Under the pieces are notes generated by a model. That model made no database searches. It was not told the DNA's origin and saw nothing but the letters and a program-made list of their open reading frames with translations. A DNA stretch of 32,811 nucleotides, from NCBI GenBank assembly GCA_035639875.1, contig DASQXE010000197.1:1-32811 (forward strand). Direction: 5' to 3'. This document shows, piece after piece, positions 6,640-14,292 of the stretch (positions are counted from its first letter, which is position 1; each line of letters opens with the position of its first letter). The stretch comes from JAIBJP01 sp035639875 (GTDB lineage Bacteria > Actinomycetota > Thermoleophilia > Gaiellales > Gaiellaceae). Made by a program: the position numbers and the translations under genes.

Positions 6640-8082
6640 ATGCACGAGATCGTCGAGAAGCACTACCTCGCCAACGGAACCCAACCCAAGCCAGACGAGG
6701 CGCTGGCCTGGGCGAGCGAGACGAAGGCGAAGATGGTCGACCTCAAGTTTTGCGACCTGCTCGGGAGCTGGCAGCACATGACGATGCCGCTGCGGGCGCT
6801 CGACGCACCCGCCTTCGACGAAGGCCTCGGCTTCGACGGGTCCTCGATCCGCGGCTGGCAGGGGATCGCTGAGAGCGACATGCTCCTCATGCCCGATCCG
6901 TCGACCGCGGTTCTCGATCCGTTCACGGCCGAGCCGACGTTGTCGCTCATCTGCGAGATCGCGGATCCGGTGACGCGGGAGCCCTACCACCGCGATCCGC
7001 GACGGATCGCCCGGCGCGCCGAGGAGCACCTTCTTGCCACCGGAATCGCCGACACGGCGAACTTCGGCCCCGAGTGCGAGTTCTTCGTCTTCGACGAGGT
7101 CTCGTACGCCCTCGGCGTCAACGCCTCCCACTACGCACTCGACTCCGCCGAGGGCCATTGGAACTCCGGCAAGCCGGGCCTCGGTTACACCGTCCGGGAG
7201 AAAGAGGGCTATTTTCCGCCGGCGCCTCACGACACCCTCGCCGACGTTCGCACGGAGATGGTCCTGACTCTCGAGCGCCTCGGCATTCCGTGCGAGTTCC
7301 ACCATCACGAGGTCGCCTCAGCGGGCCAATGCGAGATCGACCTGCGCTACCAGCCGCTCACACGCATGGCCGACCAAGTCCTCACCTACAAGTACGTCGT
7401 TCGCAACGTCGCCCGGGCGCGCGGGAAGACCGCCACGTTCATGCCCAAGCCGCTCTTCGGAGACAACGGATCGGGCATGCACACCCACCAGTCCCTCTGG
7501 CTCAAGGACACGCCGCTGATGGCGGACAAGTCGGGCTACGCCGGTCTGTCGCTGCTGGCACGGCAGTACGTCGGCGGACTCCTCGCGCACGCGCCGGCGC
7601 TGCTCGCCTTCTGCGCGCCGACGACCAACTCGTACCGCCGGCTCGTCCCGGGCTACGAGGCGCCCGTCAACCTCGTCTACTCCCAGCGCAACCGCTCGGC
7701 GGCGATCCGCGTGCCCATGTACTCGTCCTCGGCGAAGGCGAAGAGGATCGAGTTCCGCTGCCCCGATGCGACCGCGAACCCGTACCTCGCGTTCGCGGCC
7801 ATGCTGATGGCCGGTCTCGACGGGATCGAGAACGACCTCGATCCCGGCTCGCCTGCGGACTACGACCTGTTCGAGGATCCGAGCGGGCGCATCGCCCAGG
7901 TCCCCGGCTCGCTGGCCGAGGCCCTCGACGCCCTCGAGACCGATCACGCGTTTCTCACGCGCGGAGGCGTGTTCAGCGAGGACCTGATCCGGACGTGGAT
8001 CGACTACAAGCGCCAGAACGAGGTGGACATCGTCCGCCTGCGACCGCATCCGGCCGAGTTCGCTCTCTACTACGACGCCTAG
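6640..8082 (+). CDS. glnA: Glutamine synthetase, GSI-beta-like
   Basis: A 480-residue type I glutamine synthetase. The ATG at 6640 is chosen because AAGGAGG (6628-6634) lies 5 nt upstream; reading from an earlier TTG would run through the terminator T-run. Signatures are GFDGSSIRGWQGIAESDM, FGPECEFFVFDEV, FMPKPLFGDNGSGMHTHQSL, RLVPGYEAPVN and RIEFRCPDATANPYLAFAAM. Compared with its divergent neighbour it carries the extra GSI-beta segment around residues 155-190 and the C-terminal block QVPGSLAEALDAL ... HPAEFALYYDA. Tyr408 in DYDLFED lines up with the adenylylated Tyr of enteric GlnA (YDLPPEE), so control by a GlnE-type adenylyltransferase is possible. A candidate attenuator precedes it and a strong hairpin follows it. 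Confidence 0.96.
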   Translation: MHEIVEKHYLANGTQPKPDEALAWASETKAKMVDLKFCDLLGSWQHMTMPLRALDAPAFDEGLGFDGSSIRGWQGIAESDMLLMPDPSTAVLDPFTAEPTLSLICEIADPVTREPYHRDPRRIARRAEEHLLATGIADTANFGPECEFFVFDEVSYALGVNASHYALDSAEGHWNSGKPGLGYTVREKEGYFPPAPHDTLADVRTEMVLTLERLGIPCEFHHHEVASAGQCEIDLRYQPLTRMADQVLTYKYVVRNVARARGKTATFMPKPLFGDNGSGMHTHQSLWLKDTPLMADKSGYAGLSLLARQYVGGLLAHAPALLAFCAPTTNSYRRLVPGYEAPVNLVYSQRNRSAAIRVPMYSSSAKAKRIEFRCPDATANPYLAFAAMLMAGLDGIENDLDPGSPADYDLFEDPSGRIAQVPGSLAEALDALETDHAFLTRGGVFSEDLIRTWIDYKRQNEVDIVRLRPHPAEFALYYDA

Positions 8083-8091
8083 CAGGGAAAT

Positions 8092-8121
8092 CGCGCGGGC
8101 GGGGACAGGCCCGCCCGCGCG
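8092..8121. terminator. Strong GC hairpin between convergent genes
   Basis: A perfect 12-bp inverted repeat (CGCGCGGGCGGG at 8092-8103, its complement at 8110-8121) with a 6-nt loop lies 9 bp after the glutamine synthetase stop and 3 bp before the end of the convergent gene at 8125. No U-tract follows on either strand. It most likely ends transcription of both genes. Confidence 0.6.
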
Positions 8122-8124
8122 GGG

Positions 8125-8667
8125 CTAGACGACGCGGACGCGCTCCCTGTTCGGCACCGTGACGGGTTTTGCATGGCAACCGGCACCGCCGAGTTGCTTG
8201 AGAAGGTTCGTGGCGCGGGCATCCGCGCGCAGGACTCGCCGAAGATTGTGCTCGAACGCAGCGCGCTTTCGGTCCCTGAACGCCTTCAGCAACGCCGCGA
8301 GGCTTCCGCGCTCCGACCGCAAGAGCCGAACGAAGGTTCTGGCCTCGCGCTGAAACTCGAACGGCGGGTCGAGGCGCCCGAAGATTGCCCTGCTCTCATC
8401 CAGGAACCGCATCGCGCTCTTCAGCGCGAACTCGACGTCGACGGGTGTAGCGGCGTACCGAAACGCCTTGCGGAACAGCTTTCCCTGCTTGCGCTGCCAG
8501 CGGCAGATGGAGCTGACCCGGTCCCGCCAGAGCCCTTCGGCATCGACGGGGCGAGTCTCGGACACGACGAGGTCGTTTCGCTGCTCCGCGGGAAGGTCGC
8601 CGAACGCGACAAGGGCAACCGGAACCACGGCGACCACAACGACAGCTGCGAGGATCTTCGGCAGCAC
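8125..8667 (-). CDS. Hypothetical secreted or membrane-anchored protein
   Basis: A 180-residue protein from a GTG at 8667. Residues 1-22 form a hydrophobic N-terminal segment (ILAAVVVVAVVPVALVAF), consistent with a signal peptide or single anchor. The rest is hydrophilic and mostly helical-looking, rich in Arg/Glu/Leu, with no motif I recognise. Two Cys (ICRW and GCHA regions) are far apart. Its position between a glutamine synthetase and an HNH gene gives no clear functional hint. The coding frame has clean high-GC third positions, so I take it as a real gene of unknown function. It starts 75 bp downstream of the HNH gene and could be in its operon. Confidence 0.7.
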   Translation of the reverse strand: MLPKILAAVVVVAVVPVALVAFGDLPAEQRNDLVVSETRPVDAEGLWRDRVSSICRWQRKQGKLFRKAFRYAATPVDVEFALKSAMRFLDESRAIFGRLDPPFEFQREARTFVRLLRSERGSLAALLKAFRDRKRAAFEHNLRRVLRADARATNLLKQLGGAGCHAKPVTVPNRERVRVV

Positions 8668-8742
8668 GACGTGAGGTTGCTCCTGTCGTCACGTGGCGGG
8701 GACGCCCACGCGGACAGACGGGCCTAGCCGAAGGAACGGTTC

Positions 8743-9243
8743 TTACGCGAAAGCGACGAGGTAGGGTTGCCAACCGTCCGGAATCTTCGGCGCGGAGAGC
8801 GTCACGAAGAGGGCGGGCGCCGGTGGCCGCGGCGAGGAGATCAGGTGCATGCGCGCCTCCTCGAGGAGACGGTTTCCCTTCTTCAGGTTGCAGGGTGCGC
8901 AGGAAGTGACGACGTTCTCCCAGACCGAATCACCACCTCGGCTCCGCGGAACGACGTGGTCGAGAGTCAGCTTCCCCGTCGAGCCGCAGTACTGACACTT
9001 CCACCCGTCACGTGCAAAGAGAGCCCGTCGCGAGATCTTGCGCTTGACTGCGCGCGGAACGCGCACGTACTGGATGAGACGGATGACGTGTGGCCAGCGA
9101 AACGTGTCGCTGGCCGAGCGAAGTGGTCGAGGGAGGTCTTCGAGCACCTCCGCCTTGCCCTTGTACACGAGCACGTGCGCCCGTCGCACCGTGCAAACGT
9201 TCAAAGGCTCGTAGCTCGCGTTCAGGACAAGAACCTGCTGCAT
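8743..9243 (-). CDS. HNH endonuclease-family protein
   Basis: A 166-residue protein read from the ATG at 9243; a GTG directly before it (9246) is the alternative. The N-terminal part (VLVLNASYEPLNVCTVRRA) is typical of the chromosomal actinobacterial HNH family, whose cellular role is unclear. The HNH domain spans about residues 78-125: zinc-knuckle Cys83 and Cys86 (CQYC), catalytic Asp95-His96 (LDHVVPRSRGG), Asn110 (WENVV) and the second zinc pair Cys115 and Cys118 (CAPCN). It should be a metal-dependent nuclease that cuts or nicks DNA. There is no restriction or phage context here. It follows the GNAT gene by 15 bp and probably shares its transcript. Confidence 0.92.
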   Translation of the reverse strand: MQQVLVLNASYEPLNVCTVRRAHVLVYKGKAEVLEDLPRPLRSASDTFRWPHVIRLIQYVRVPRAVKRKISRRALFARDGWKCQYCGSTGKLTLDHVVPRSRGGDSVWENVVTSCAPCNLKKGNRLLEEARMHLISSPRPPAPALFVTLSAPKIPDGWQPYLVAFA

Positions 9244-9258
9244 CACGCCAAATCGTAA

Positions 9259-9666
9259 CTAACGGCGAGGGAGCAGCAACTCGAGGAGATCTTCGGCAAC
9301 CCGCATGAACCCTCGGCCTTGATAGAAGGTCAGGGCACGCTCGTTGCCCGATTCGATGACGATCTGGAGCGCCTCGGCTCCCTGCCAGATCGCGTAACCC
9401 TCGGCGTACTCGAGCAGCTGCGTGCCGACGCCCTTCGCTTCGTGCTCGGGACTTACAAAGAGCTGATCGACTCGGACGGCGCGCTCCTGACGCTCGAGCG
9501 CGACATAGCCCGCCGGGGCGCCGCCCACCTCCGCGACGAAGACCGTTCCCCGTTCGAAGACGCCAAGCGTGCGCTCGTCGGCGCCGCGGTCGAGGCTCGC
9601 CAACCCGAAGAGAAGAGGCTCGTCCTCCTGCTGGAACGGCCGAATTTCAGCCTTCTGATACGTCAC
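9259..9666 (-). CDS. GNAT-family N-acetyltransferase
   Basis: A 135-residue single GNAT domain, starting at a GTG that lies 3 bp after the upstream DUF4446 stop. Features are the beta4 strand VDQLFVSPEHEAKGVGTQLL, which holds the acetyl-CoA pyrophosphate loop (here E-A-K-G-V-G, close to the family Q/R-x-x-G-x-G/A), and the C-terminal NERALTFYQGRGFMRV. The fold transfers an acetyl group from acetyl-CoA to an amine; the substrate cannot be read from sequence. It sits in a tight minus-strand run with the DUF4446 and HNH genes. Confidence 0.9.
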   Translation of the reverse strand: MTYQKAEIRPFQQEDEPLLFGLASLDRGADERTLGVFERGTVFVAEVGGAPAGYVALERQERAVRVDQLFVSPEHEAKGVGTQLLEYAEGYAIWQGAEALQIVIESGNERALTFYQGRGFMRVAEDLLELLLPRR

Positions 9667-9669
9667 GGT

Positions 9670-10155
9670 TCAGTAGGCCATGGCGCGGTCGACCGCCTCC
9701 TGCTCCTCGGGCGAGAGAGCGACGGAGGGCCGTCCGCGATCGAGCTCCTTCACGTAGATGCGGGCATAGTCGCGACCCTGGATGGCGCTGACGATGACCC
9801 CGGACCGCGCGGCGTCGAGAAACGCCATCGAGGCCGACTGATGCCCACCGGCGTCCTCGTACGCGTCGTAACGGACGATCGACGTGTGCGAAAGGCAGCC
9901 GTCGACGCGCTTGTCGATGCGAGAAAGGCCGGCCGCGACCTCGTCTACGGCCCTGTGCAAGTCGTCGATGCGCGCCTGGAGCGAGACTGCGAAGTCGACG
10001 AGATCATCCTTGCCGCGCCCGATGAGGACCCGCTGGGCCTCGCGCACGCGCCTGAGCTGGACGAAGAACGCGACGGCGAGCAGAAGGGCCAGAACACCCG
10101 CGACCGCGGCGCCGATCGCGACCCAGCCCGCGGCAGACGTCAACGACCCCGGCAT
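9670..10155 (-). CDS. DUF4446 family membrane protein
   Basis: A 161-residue protein. One N-terminal transmembrane helix (about 9-33, WVAIGAAVAGVLALLLAVAFF) is followed by a helical, coiled-coil-like segment (about 35-80) and a small C-terminal domain with the DUF4446 hallmarks SHTSIVRYDAYEDAGGHQS and SAIQGRDYARIYVKEL. The family is widespread in Gram-positive bacteria and has no established function. The gene begins 3 bp after the upstream CARDB-like membrane protein gene and ends 3 bp before the GNAT gene, so these are one transcript. Confidence 0.9.
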   Translation of the reverse strand: MPGSLTSAAGWVAIGAAVAGVLALLLAVAFFVQLRRVREAQRVLIGRGKDDLVDFAVSLQARIDDLHRAVDEVAAGLSRIDKRVDGCLSHTSIVRYDAYEDAGGHQSASMAFLDAARSGVIVSAIQGRDYARIYVKELDRGRPSVALSPEEQEAVDRAMAY

Positions 10156-10158
10156 GCG

Positions 10159-11307
10159 CTATCCGAGCGTGAAGATGACTGGGTACGACGCCGTGTTGTT
10201 CGCCGTATTCGTCTCGCCGGTCACCGGCTCCACGTTCACCTTCACCGTCGTCCGCGTCCCGAAGGACGGCGGACCGAGGTTGCGAAAGACGAGCGTCTTC
10301 GTCTCGCCCGGGTTGATGAGGTCGATCACCTGCTTGCGCCGCACGGGCTGCGGGCTCTGCTGGATGGTTAGCGTAACTTCCACCTGCGTCTCCTGACTCT
10401 CACCGGAGTTCTTCACGAGCACCTGGAAGGACAGGCGATCGGAGGCCTTGACCGTGTTGTCCTCGCTCGGGGAGAGCTGCTGCGCGCCGGGTTGCACGAT
10501 CACGCCGACGAGCTGGTTTCCGTGCAGGCCGCCTGCGGACGGACTCCGCGTCAGGCGCTCCACTATGAGCTTCCAGGCGGTCGGACTGGCCAGCTCGCCG
10601 TTCTGCACGAACTTCGACTCCGGGACGAGGACTCCCGTTATCCCCTCCTTGTCCATGACCGTGCGCGAGCCCTCGTAGAAGAGGTCGGAGTAGACGACGT
10701 CGCTCGCCACAAGGCGCTGCGCCGGAATCGAGAGCTTGTCGCCCGCCTCCTGGGAATCCTTCGTCGATTGCACCTGGCTGAAGGCCTGCGCGAGGCCGTC
10801 GAGCCCCGAAACGCGGAACTCGAGCGCCTCGATAAAGCTCTCCTGCTCGTCGCGGAGCGGGCCGGGCGGATCGAGCTTGTTCGCGTTGGACAGAATCTGC
10901 CTGGACTGCTGGCGGAGTCCGTCGAGCTCGTCGCGAAGATCGGCGAGCTTGATCCCGGGCGTCGTGATCAGCTGGTTCAGCCGCTTGCCGACCTGCTCCG
11001 ACTCCGTCGCCCGCGCGCTGACGGCGGCCATGTAGTCCTTGTACTCCGCCTTCTTCTGGCCGGCGCGGCAATGGTTCACCCAGAGGACGAGCACGACGGC
11101 GAGCAGGATCGCACCCGCGATCAGAATCCCCAGGCGGAAAAGGGACTGCTGCTGGCCGCTGGGCGGTCCCGTCGGCAGGCGCGGGCCACGCTTCGGGGGC
11201 GCGCCCTCGCGGCCCGGCGCTTCGACGGTCGGAGATTCGTCGAAGAAGTCGAACTCGATGTCGGTCTGCGGGTCGGTTTGCGGGTCGGTTCGCTCGCGCT
11301 CGAACAT
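10159..11307 (-). CDS. Single-pass membrane protein with CARDB-like domain
   Basis: A 382-residue protein. A cytoplasmic N-terminus (1-56) contains a short tandem repeat (DPQTDPQT, from a 12-nt DNA repeat) and many prolines. A transmembrane helix spans about 57-78. An extracytoplasmic helical region (about 82-185) and a mixed region follow. The C-terminal beta-rich domain (about 275-380) looks like CARDB: DRLSFQVLVKNSGESQETQV, a NPGETKTLVF strand and a TANNTASYPV ending. CARDB domains are cell-adhesion or scaffold modules. I do not recognise the whole protein. It heads the DUF4446, GNAT, HNH run and is divergent from the kinase at 11393 across 85 bp. No clear ribosome site precedes the ATG. 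Confidence 0.85.
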   Translation of the reverse strand: MFERERTDPQTDPQTDIEFDFFDESPTVEAPGREGAPPKRGPRLPTGPPSGQQQSLFRLGILIAGAILLAVVLVLWVNHCRAGQKKAEYKDYMAAVSARATESEQVGKRLNQLITTPGIKLADLRDELDGLRQQSRQILSNANKLDPPGPLRDEQESFIEALEFRVSGLDGLAQAFSQVQSTKDSQEAGDKLSIPAQRLVASDVVYSDLFYEGSRTVMDKEGITGVLVPESKFVQNGELASPTAWKLIVERLTRSPSAGGLHGNQLVGVIVQPGAQQLSPSEDNTVKASDRLSFQVLVKNSGESQETQVEVTLTIQQSPQPVRRKQVIDLINPGETKTLVFRNLGPPSFGTRTTVKVNVEPVTGETNTANNTASYPVIFTLG

Positions 11308-11392
11308 GATCCAGGGAGGGGGCGAAAGTCGGCCGAGTCTACCACCCTGCCTGGAGATAGCAGGAGTTTATTGAGCAAACGCCAAGACAGGC

Positions 11393-13000
11393 ATGCCGAT
11401 GGAGCGTGCCGTCGCCCTCCACCACGACAACCTCGTCCTCGGCCGTTACCGGCCTCTGCGACCGCTCGGCAGCGGCGGGTCCGGTTCGGTCTGGCTCGTT
11501 CGGGACGAGCGTTCCGCCCGCGACGTCGCGCTCAAAGTCGTCCCCCGAGAAGGCAAAGCCGGGTCGCGCGCGGAGCGGGAGGTGGAGGCCGCGACCCGGC
11601 TGCGCCACCCGCGGTGTCTCCGCGCGCTGGCCCTCGAGCGGGACGAACGGCACGTCTACGTCGCCTACGAGTACGTCGCGGGCCGGACTCTGCGCCAGGC
11701 GCTCCGCTACGGCGAGCTCGACGACACGACTGCCGTCGAAGCCGCAGCCCAGGTCCTGGAGGCGCTCGCCCATGCGCACGCGAAAGGCATCGTCCACCGA
11801 GACGTCAAGCCGGCGAACGTCATGCTCGAGGAGGGTGACGAAGTCTCCGTCCGCGTGCTCGACTTCGGCCTCGCCCAGCTGGAGGAAGCGGACACGCTCA
11901 CGGCTGCGGGCGACGTGCCAGGGACCCTGGCCTACATCGCGCCCGAGCGCCTTGCCGGTCGTGAGGCAACCGGCGCCGCCGACATCTGGTCCGTCGGCGT
12001 GCTGCTCTGGGAGGCGCTGGCCGGCCGCCATCCCTTCTCGGCCGTCTCCCCGCTCGAGACCGCGAAACGCATCGCAGCGGGCGCGCCGTCGCTCGCGCGC
12101 CTGCGCCCGGATCTGCCGCGCAAGCTCACGAGCGCCGTCGACCGGATGCTGTCACTCGCGCCGGGTCAGCGTCCGTCGGCGAAGGATGCCGCACTCCGTC
12201 TTCGCACTGCCTGGAACGAGCTCGGCGAGCGGCCGCGGGGCGCCATGTCGCGGACGACGCTCGCGGAACGTGCTGGCCCGGCGGGCCTGGCCGGCGTGTA
12301 CGCGGGCGCCGCAGCCTGGTTCTTGCCCTTTTTCCCGCCCGGCTGGCCTGCGCTCATCGCCGCCCTGGCGGCGCTCGCTGGGCTGGCGCGCCCCGCCGCC
12401 GGTCTCGCGTTCGCGCTCGCGGTCCCCATACTCCCGCTTGGAAACCTGTCGCTTGGGCTCGCGGTTGTCTACTTGGCGCTCGCCGCCGCCTGGTTCCTCC
12501 TTTTCCATCGCGATGCTCGCTCGGGGCTGCTCTTCCTGCTCGGGCCGACGCTTTCGGTCGTCCAGGCGCTCCCACTGCTCCCGATTCTCGTCTTGCGCGC
12601 TCGGGATCCCGTTCGGCAAGCCGTCCTCGCAGGCGGCGCGGTTCTGGCCGCCGTGGCCGTAGCCGGGCTGACCGACGGACCAATCCCCTTCATCGGCGGT
12701 CACGCCGCGAGTCTCGATTTCTCCGCGTCCGCGCGCCCCGGCCACGCGCTCGCCGTCCTGACCGGGTTTCTCGCCGACCACCCGGCTCTCTGGATCGAGG
12801 CCGTTGTGCTCGCAGCCGCGGCAGGGCTCGCCACGCCGGCGCGAGCGAAGGGACTATGGGGAATCGCGGTCTGGGGCGCGGCGTTCCTCGCCGCGGGGCT
12901 CTTCGCCCCCGGAGGCGCTGTTTCGGCCTTTCCCATCACCCTGTGGATCTGGCTCGCGACGGTCATCCTCGCGGTGCCGGTGCTCAGAATGCGTCGTTAG
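11393..13000 (+). CDS. Ser/Thr protein kinase with polytopic membrane tail
   Basis: A 535-residue protein. A Hanks-type kinase domain occupies about 17-275: glycine loop LGSGGSGSVW, ATP Lys48 (VALKVV), catalytic Asp137 (HRDVKPAN), DFG Asp157 and YIAPERL. The C-terminal half (about 290-530) is strongly hydrophobic, with some eight predicted transmembrane segments. That differs from the usual single-pass receptor kinase with PASTA repeats. It comes first in the cell-envelope cluster, where mycobacteria have their own extra kinase (PknA), though the position and architecture differ. Likely targets are the FHA proteins and wall-synthesis partners downstream (inference). An in-frame ATG at 11399 is an alternative start; the ribosome site is weak for both. 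Confidence 0.92.
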   Translation: MPMERAVALHHDNLVLGRYRPLRPLGSGGSGSVWLVRDERSARDVALKVVPREGKAGSRAEREVEAATRLRHPRCLRALALERDERHVYVAYEYVAGRTLRQALRYGELDDTTAVEAAAQVLEALAHAHAKGIVHRDVKPANVMLEEGDEVSVRVLDFGLAQLEEADTLTAAGDVPGTLAYIAPERLAGREATGAADIWSVGVLLWEALAGRHPFSAVSPLETAKRIAAGAPSLARLRPDLPRKLTSAVDRMLSLAPGQRPSAKDAALRLRTAWNELGERPRGAMSRTTLAERAGPAGLAGVYAGAAAWFLPFFPPGWPALIAALAALAGLARPAAGLAFALAVPILPLGNLSLGLAVVYLALAAAWFLLFHRDARSGLLFLLGPTLSVVQALPLLPILVLRARDPVRQAVLAGGAVLAAVAVAGLTDGPIPFIGGHAASLDFSASARPGHALAVLTGFLADHPALWIEAVVLAAAAGLATPARAKGLWGIAVWGAAFLAAGLFAPGGAVSAFPITLWIWLATVILAVPVLRMRR

Positions 13001-13033
13001 AGTGCGCCCGGGCATCATTGCCCTGTCGCGCCA

Positions 13034-13831
13034 GTGAACGTCCTTCGCAGCATCGAGCACAGGATCGAGTCTCTCGTCGAGGGCGTGTTCGGCCGTGCCT
13101 TTCGTTCGCACGTCCAGCCGGTGGAGCTTGCTCGCAAGCTGGCGAAGGAGATGGACGAGCACAAGACCGTCTCCATCTCACGCGTTTACGTCCCCAACTA
13201 GTATGTGCTCTACCTGTCGCCCCGTGACCGCGAGCAGTTCGCGAACTACGAGGATTCGCTGCTCACGGAGCTCGCGGACTACCTCGCCGAGCACGCCCGC
13301 CGGGAGGGCTATTCGCTCCTCTCGACCCCGCGTGTCCTCCTCGAGGAAGACGAGGATCTCGAGATCGGCGAGTTCGGCATCGCGACCCGTCTCGTTCAGC
13401 CGCGCGCGGGCGCGCGTGAGGCAGCGGCGCCAAAGCCGGAGGACCTGGAGGAAGCACCCGCGCCGAGCCCGACCAAGGTCTTCAAGCCCCCGGTGGCGGC
13501 GACGGCCGCCGTCTCCGCGGATGAGGCGGAAGAGCTCGGGCTCGCACACGAGGCGCGCGCTCTCCTCAACGTGCACGGAAAGCGGCACGTGCTCACGACC
13601 GAGCGGCTCACCCTCGGCCGCTCGCGCGACTGCGACATCAGGATCGAGGATCCCAACGTTTCCCGCCGCCACGCCGAAGTCGTGCTCGAAGACGGCGGCT
13701 GGTGGATCGTCGACCTTGGCTCCACGAACGGCGTCGAGGTGAACGGCGAGCGCGTCGACAGGGCTCGCCTCGACCCGGGAGACCAGATCGTCCTCGGCCG
13801 AACCGAGCTCGTGTTCGAGCAGACAGGATGA
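13034..13831 (+). pseudogene. fhaA: FhaA-type FHA protein interrupted by an in-frame TAG
   Basis: From a GTG at 13034 the frame encodes the start of an FhaA/DUF3662 domain (NVLRSIEHRIESLVEGVF ... VELARKLAKEMDEHKTV). Codon 56 is TAG (13199-13201), placed inside VPN-stop-YVLYLSPRDREQF. The same frame then continues uninterrupted through the rest of DUF3662, an acidic/proline linker and an FHA domain to TGA at 13831. Related proteins have a sense codon here (an acidic or polar residue after PN), so one base change such as GAG to TAG would explain it. FhaA proteins bind phosphothreonine on kinase targets and tie Ser/Thr kinases to peptidoglycan precursor export. Either the gene is inactivated, a sequencing error is present, or only the downstream portion is made. 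Confidence 0.8.
13205..13831 (+). CDS. FHA-domain portion of the interrupted FhaA-type gene
   Basis: An open frame of 208 codons starting at a GTG 3 nt after the amber codon. It holds the second half of the DUF3662 domain (LYLSPRDREQFANYEDSLLT to about residue 60), a charged linker and a complete FHA domain (about 120-205) with phosphopeptide-binding features LGRSRDCDIRI, VSRRHAEV and DLGSTNGVEVNG. No ribosome site stands before the GTG, so independent translation is doubtful unless ribosomes re-initiate after the amber codon. Its TGA overlaps the ATG of fhaB, so translation reaching this end would matter for expression of the next gene. Confidence 0.7.
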   Translation: MLYLSPRDREQFANYEDSLLTELADYLAEHARREGYSLLSTPRVLLEEDEDLEIGEFGIATRLVQPRAGAREAAAPKPEDLEEAPAPSPTKVFKPPVAATAAVSADEAEELGLAHEARALLNVHGKRHVLTTERLTLGRSRDCDIRIEDPNVSRRHAEVVLEDGGWWIVDLGSTNGVEVNGERVDRARLDPGDQIVLGRTELVFEQTG

Positions 13832-14292
13832 ACGTCGAGCCGGTCCTCCTTGCTCTCAAGGCCGCCTTCCTCGTCCTCCTCTACCTCTTCATCTGGCGCG
13901 TCATCCGCTCGGCCGCCCGGGACATGCGCGCGGCGCCGCAGGAGAGCTTCATCCTCGCTCCTTCGCAGCTGGCCGCCGAGCATCCGTCGCCCTCAGGTGG
14001 AAAGCTCGTCGTGGAGCAGAGCAAGGCGCTCAAGCGGGGGCGCTCGTTCGTCGCGGGGCCGGTCCCGCTCACGCTCGGCCGCGCCGACGACAACACCGTG
14101 GCGCTGGCGGGCGACGAATTCGCGTCGGCGCACCATGCGCGCGTCGAATCCCAGCGCGACGGGGTATGGGTTCTGGATCTGGGCTCGACGAATGGCACCT
14201 TCGTCAACGGCACCCGGCTCGACGGCCGCCGTCTCCTCCGCGAGGGCGACGTCGTTCAGATCGGGGACACCGAGCTTCGGTTCGAGCGATGA
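13828..14292 (+). CDS. fhaB: FhaB-type membrane-anchored FHA protein
   Basis: A 154-residue protein with one N-terminal transmembrane helix (about 5-25) and a C-terminal FHA domain (about 78-152). Phosphothreonine-binding residues are visible: Arg85 (LGRADDNT), Ser100 and His103 (FASAHHARV) and the DLGSTNGTFVNG loop with Asn122 and Asn127. In mycobacteria the matching protein (FipA/FhaB) binds phosphorylated septal partners and links FtsZ/FtsQ with the kinases. Its ATG overlaps the upstream FHA gene stop, and its TGA overlaps the phosphatase ATG, so it is translationally coupled on both sides. Confidence 0.93.
   Translation: MNVEPVLLALKAAFLVLLYLFIWRVIRSAARDMRAAPQESFILAPSQLAAEHPSPSGGKLVVEQSKALKRGRSFVAGPVPLTLGRADDNTVALAGDEFASAHHARVESQRDGVWVLDLGSTNGTFVNGTRLDGRRLLREGDVVQIGDTELRFER

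Noticed and set aside
13199..13201. Amber codon as evidence of stop-codon reassignment or pyrrolysine/selenocysteine use
   Set aside because: TAG ends several intact genes in this window, and no readthrough signal or stop-codon tRNA is visible.
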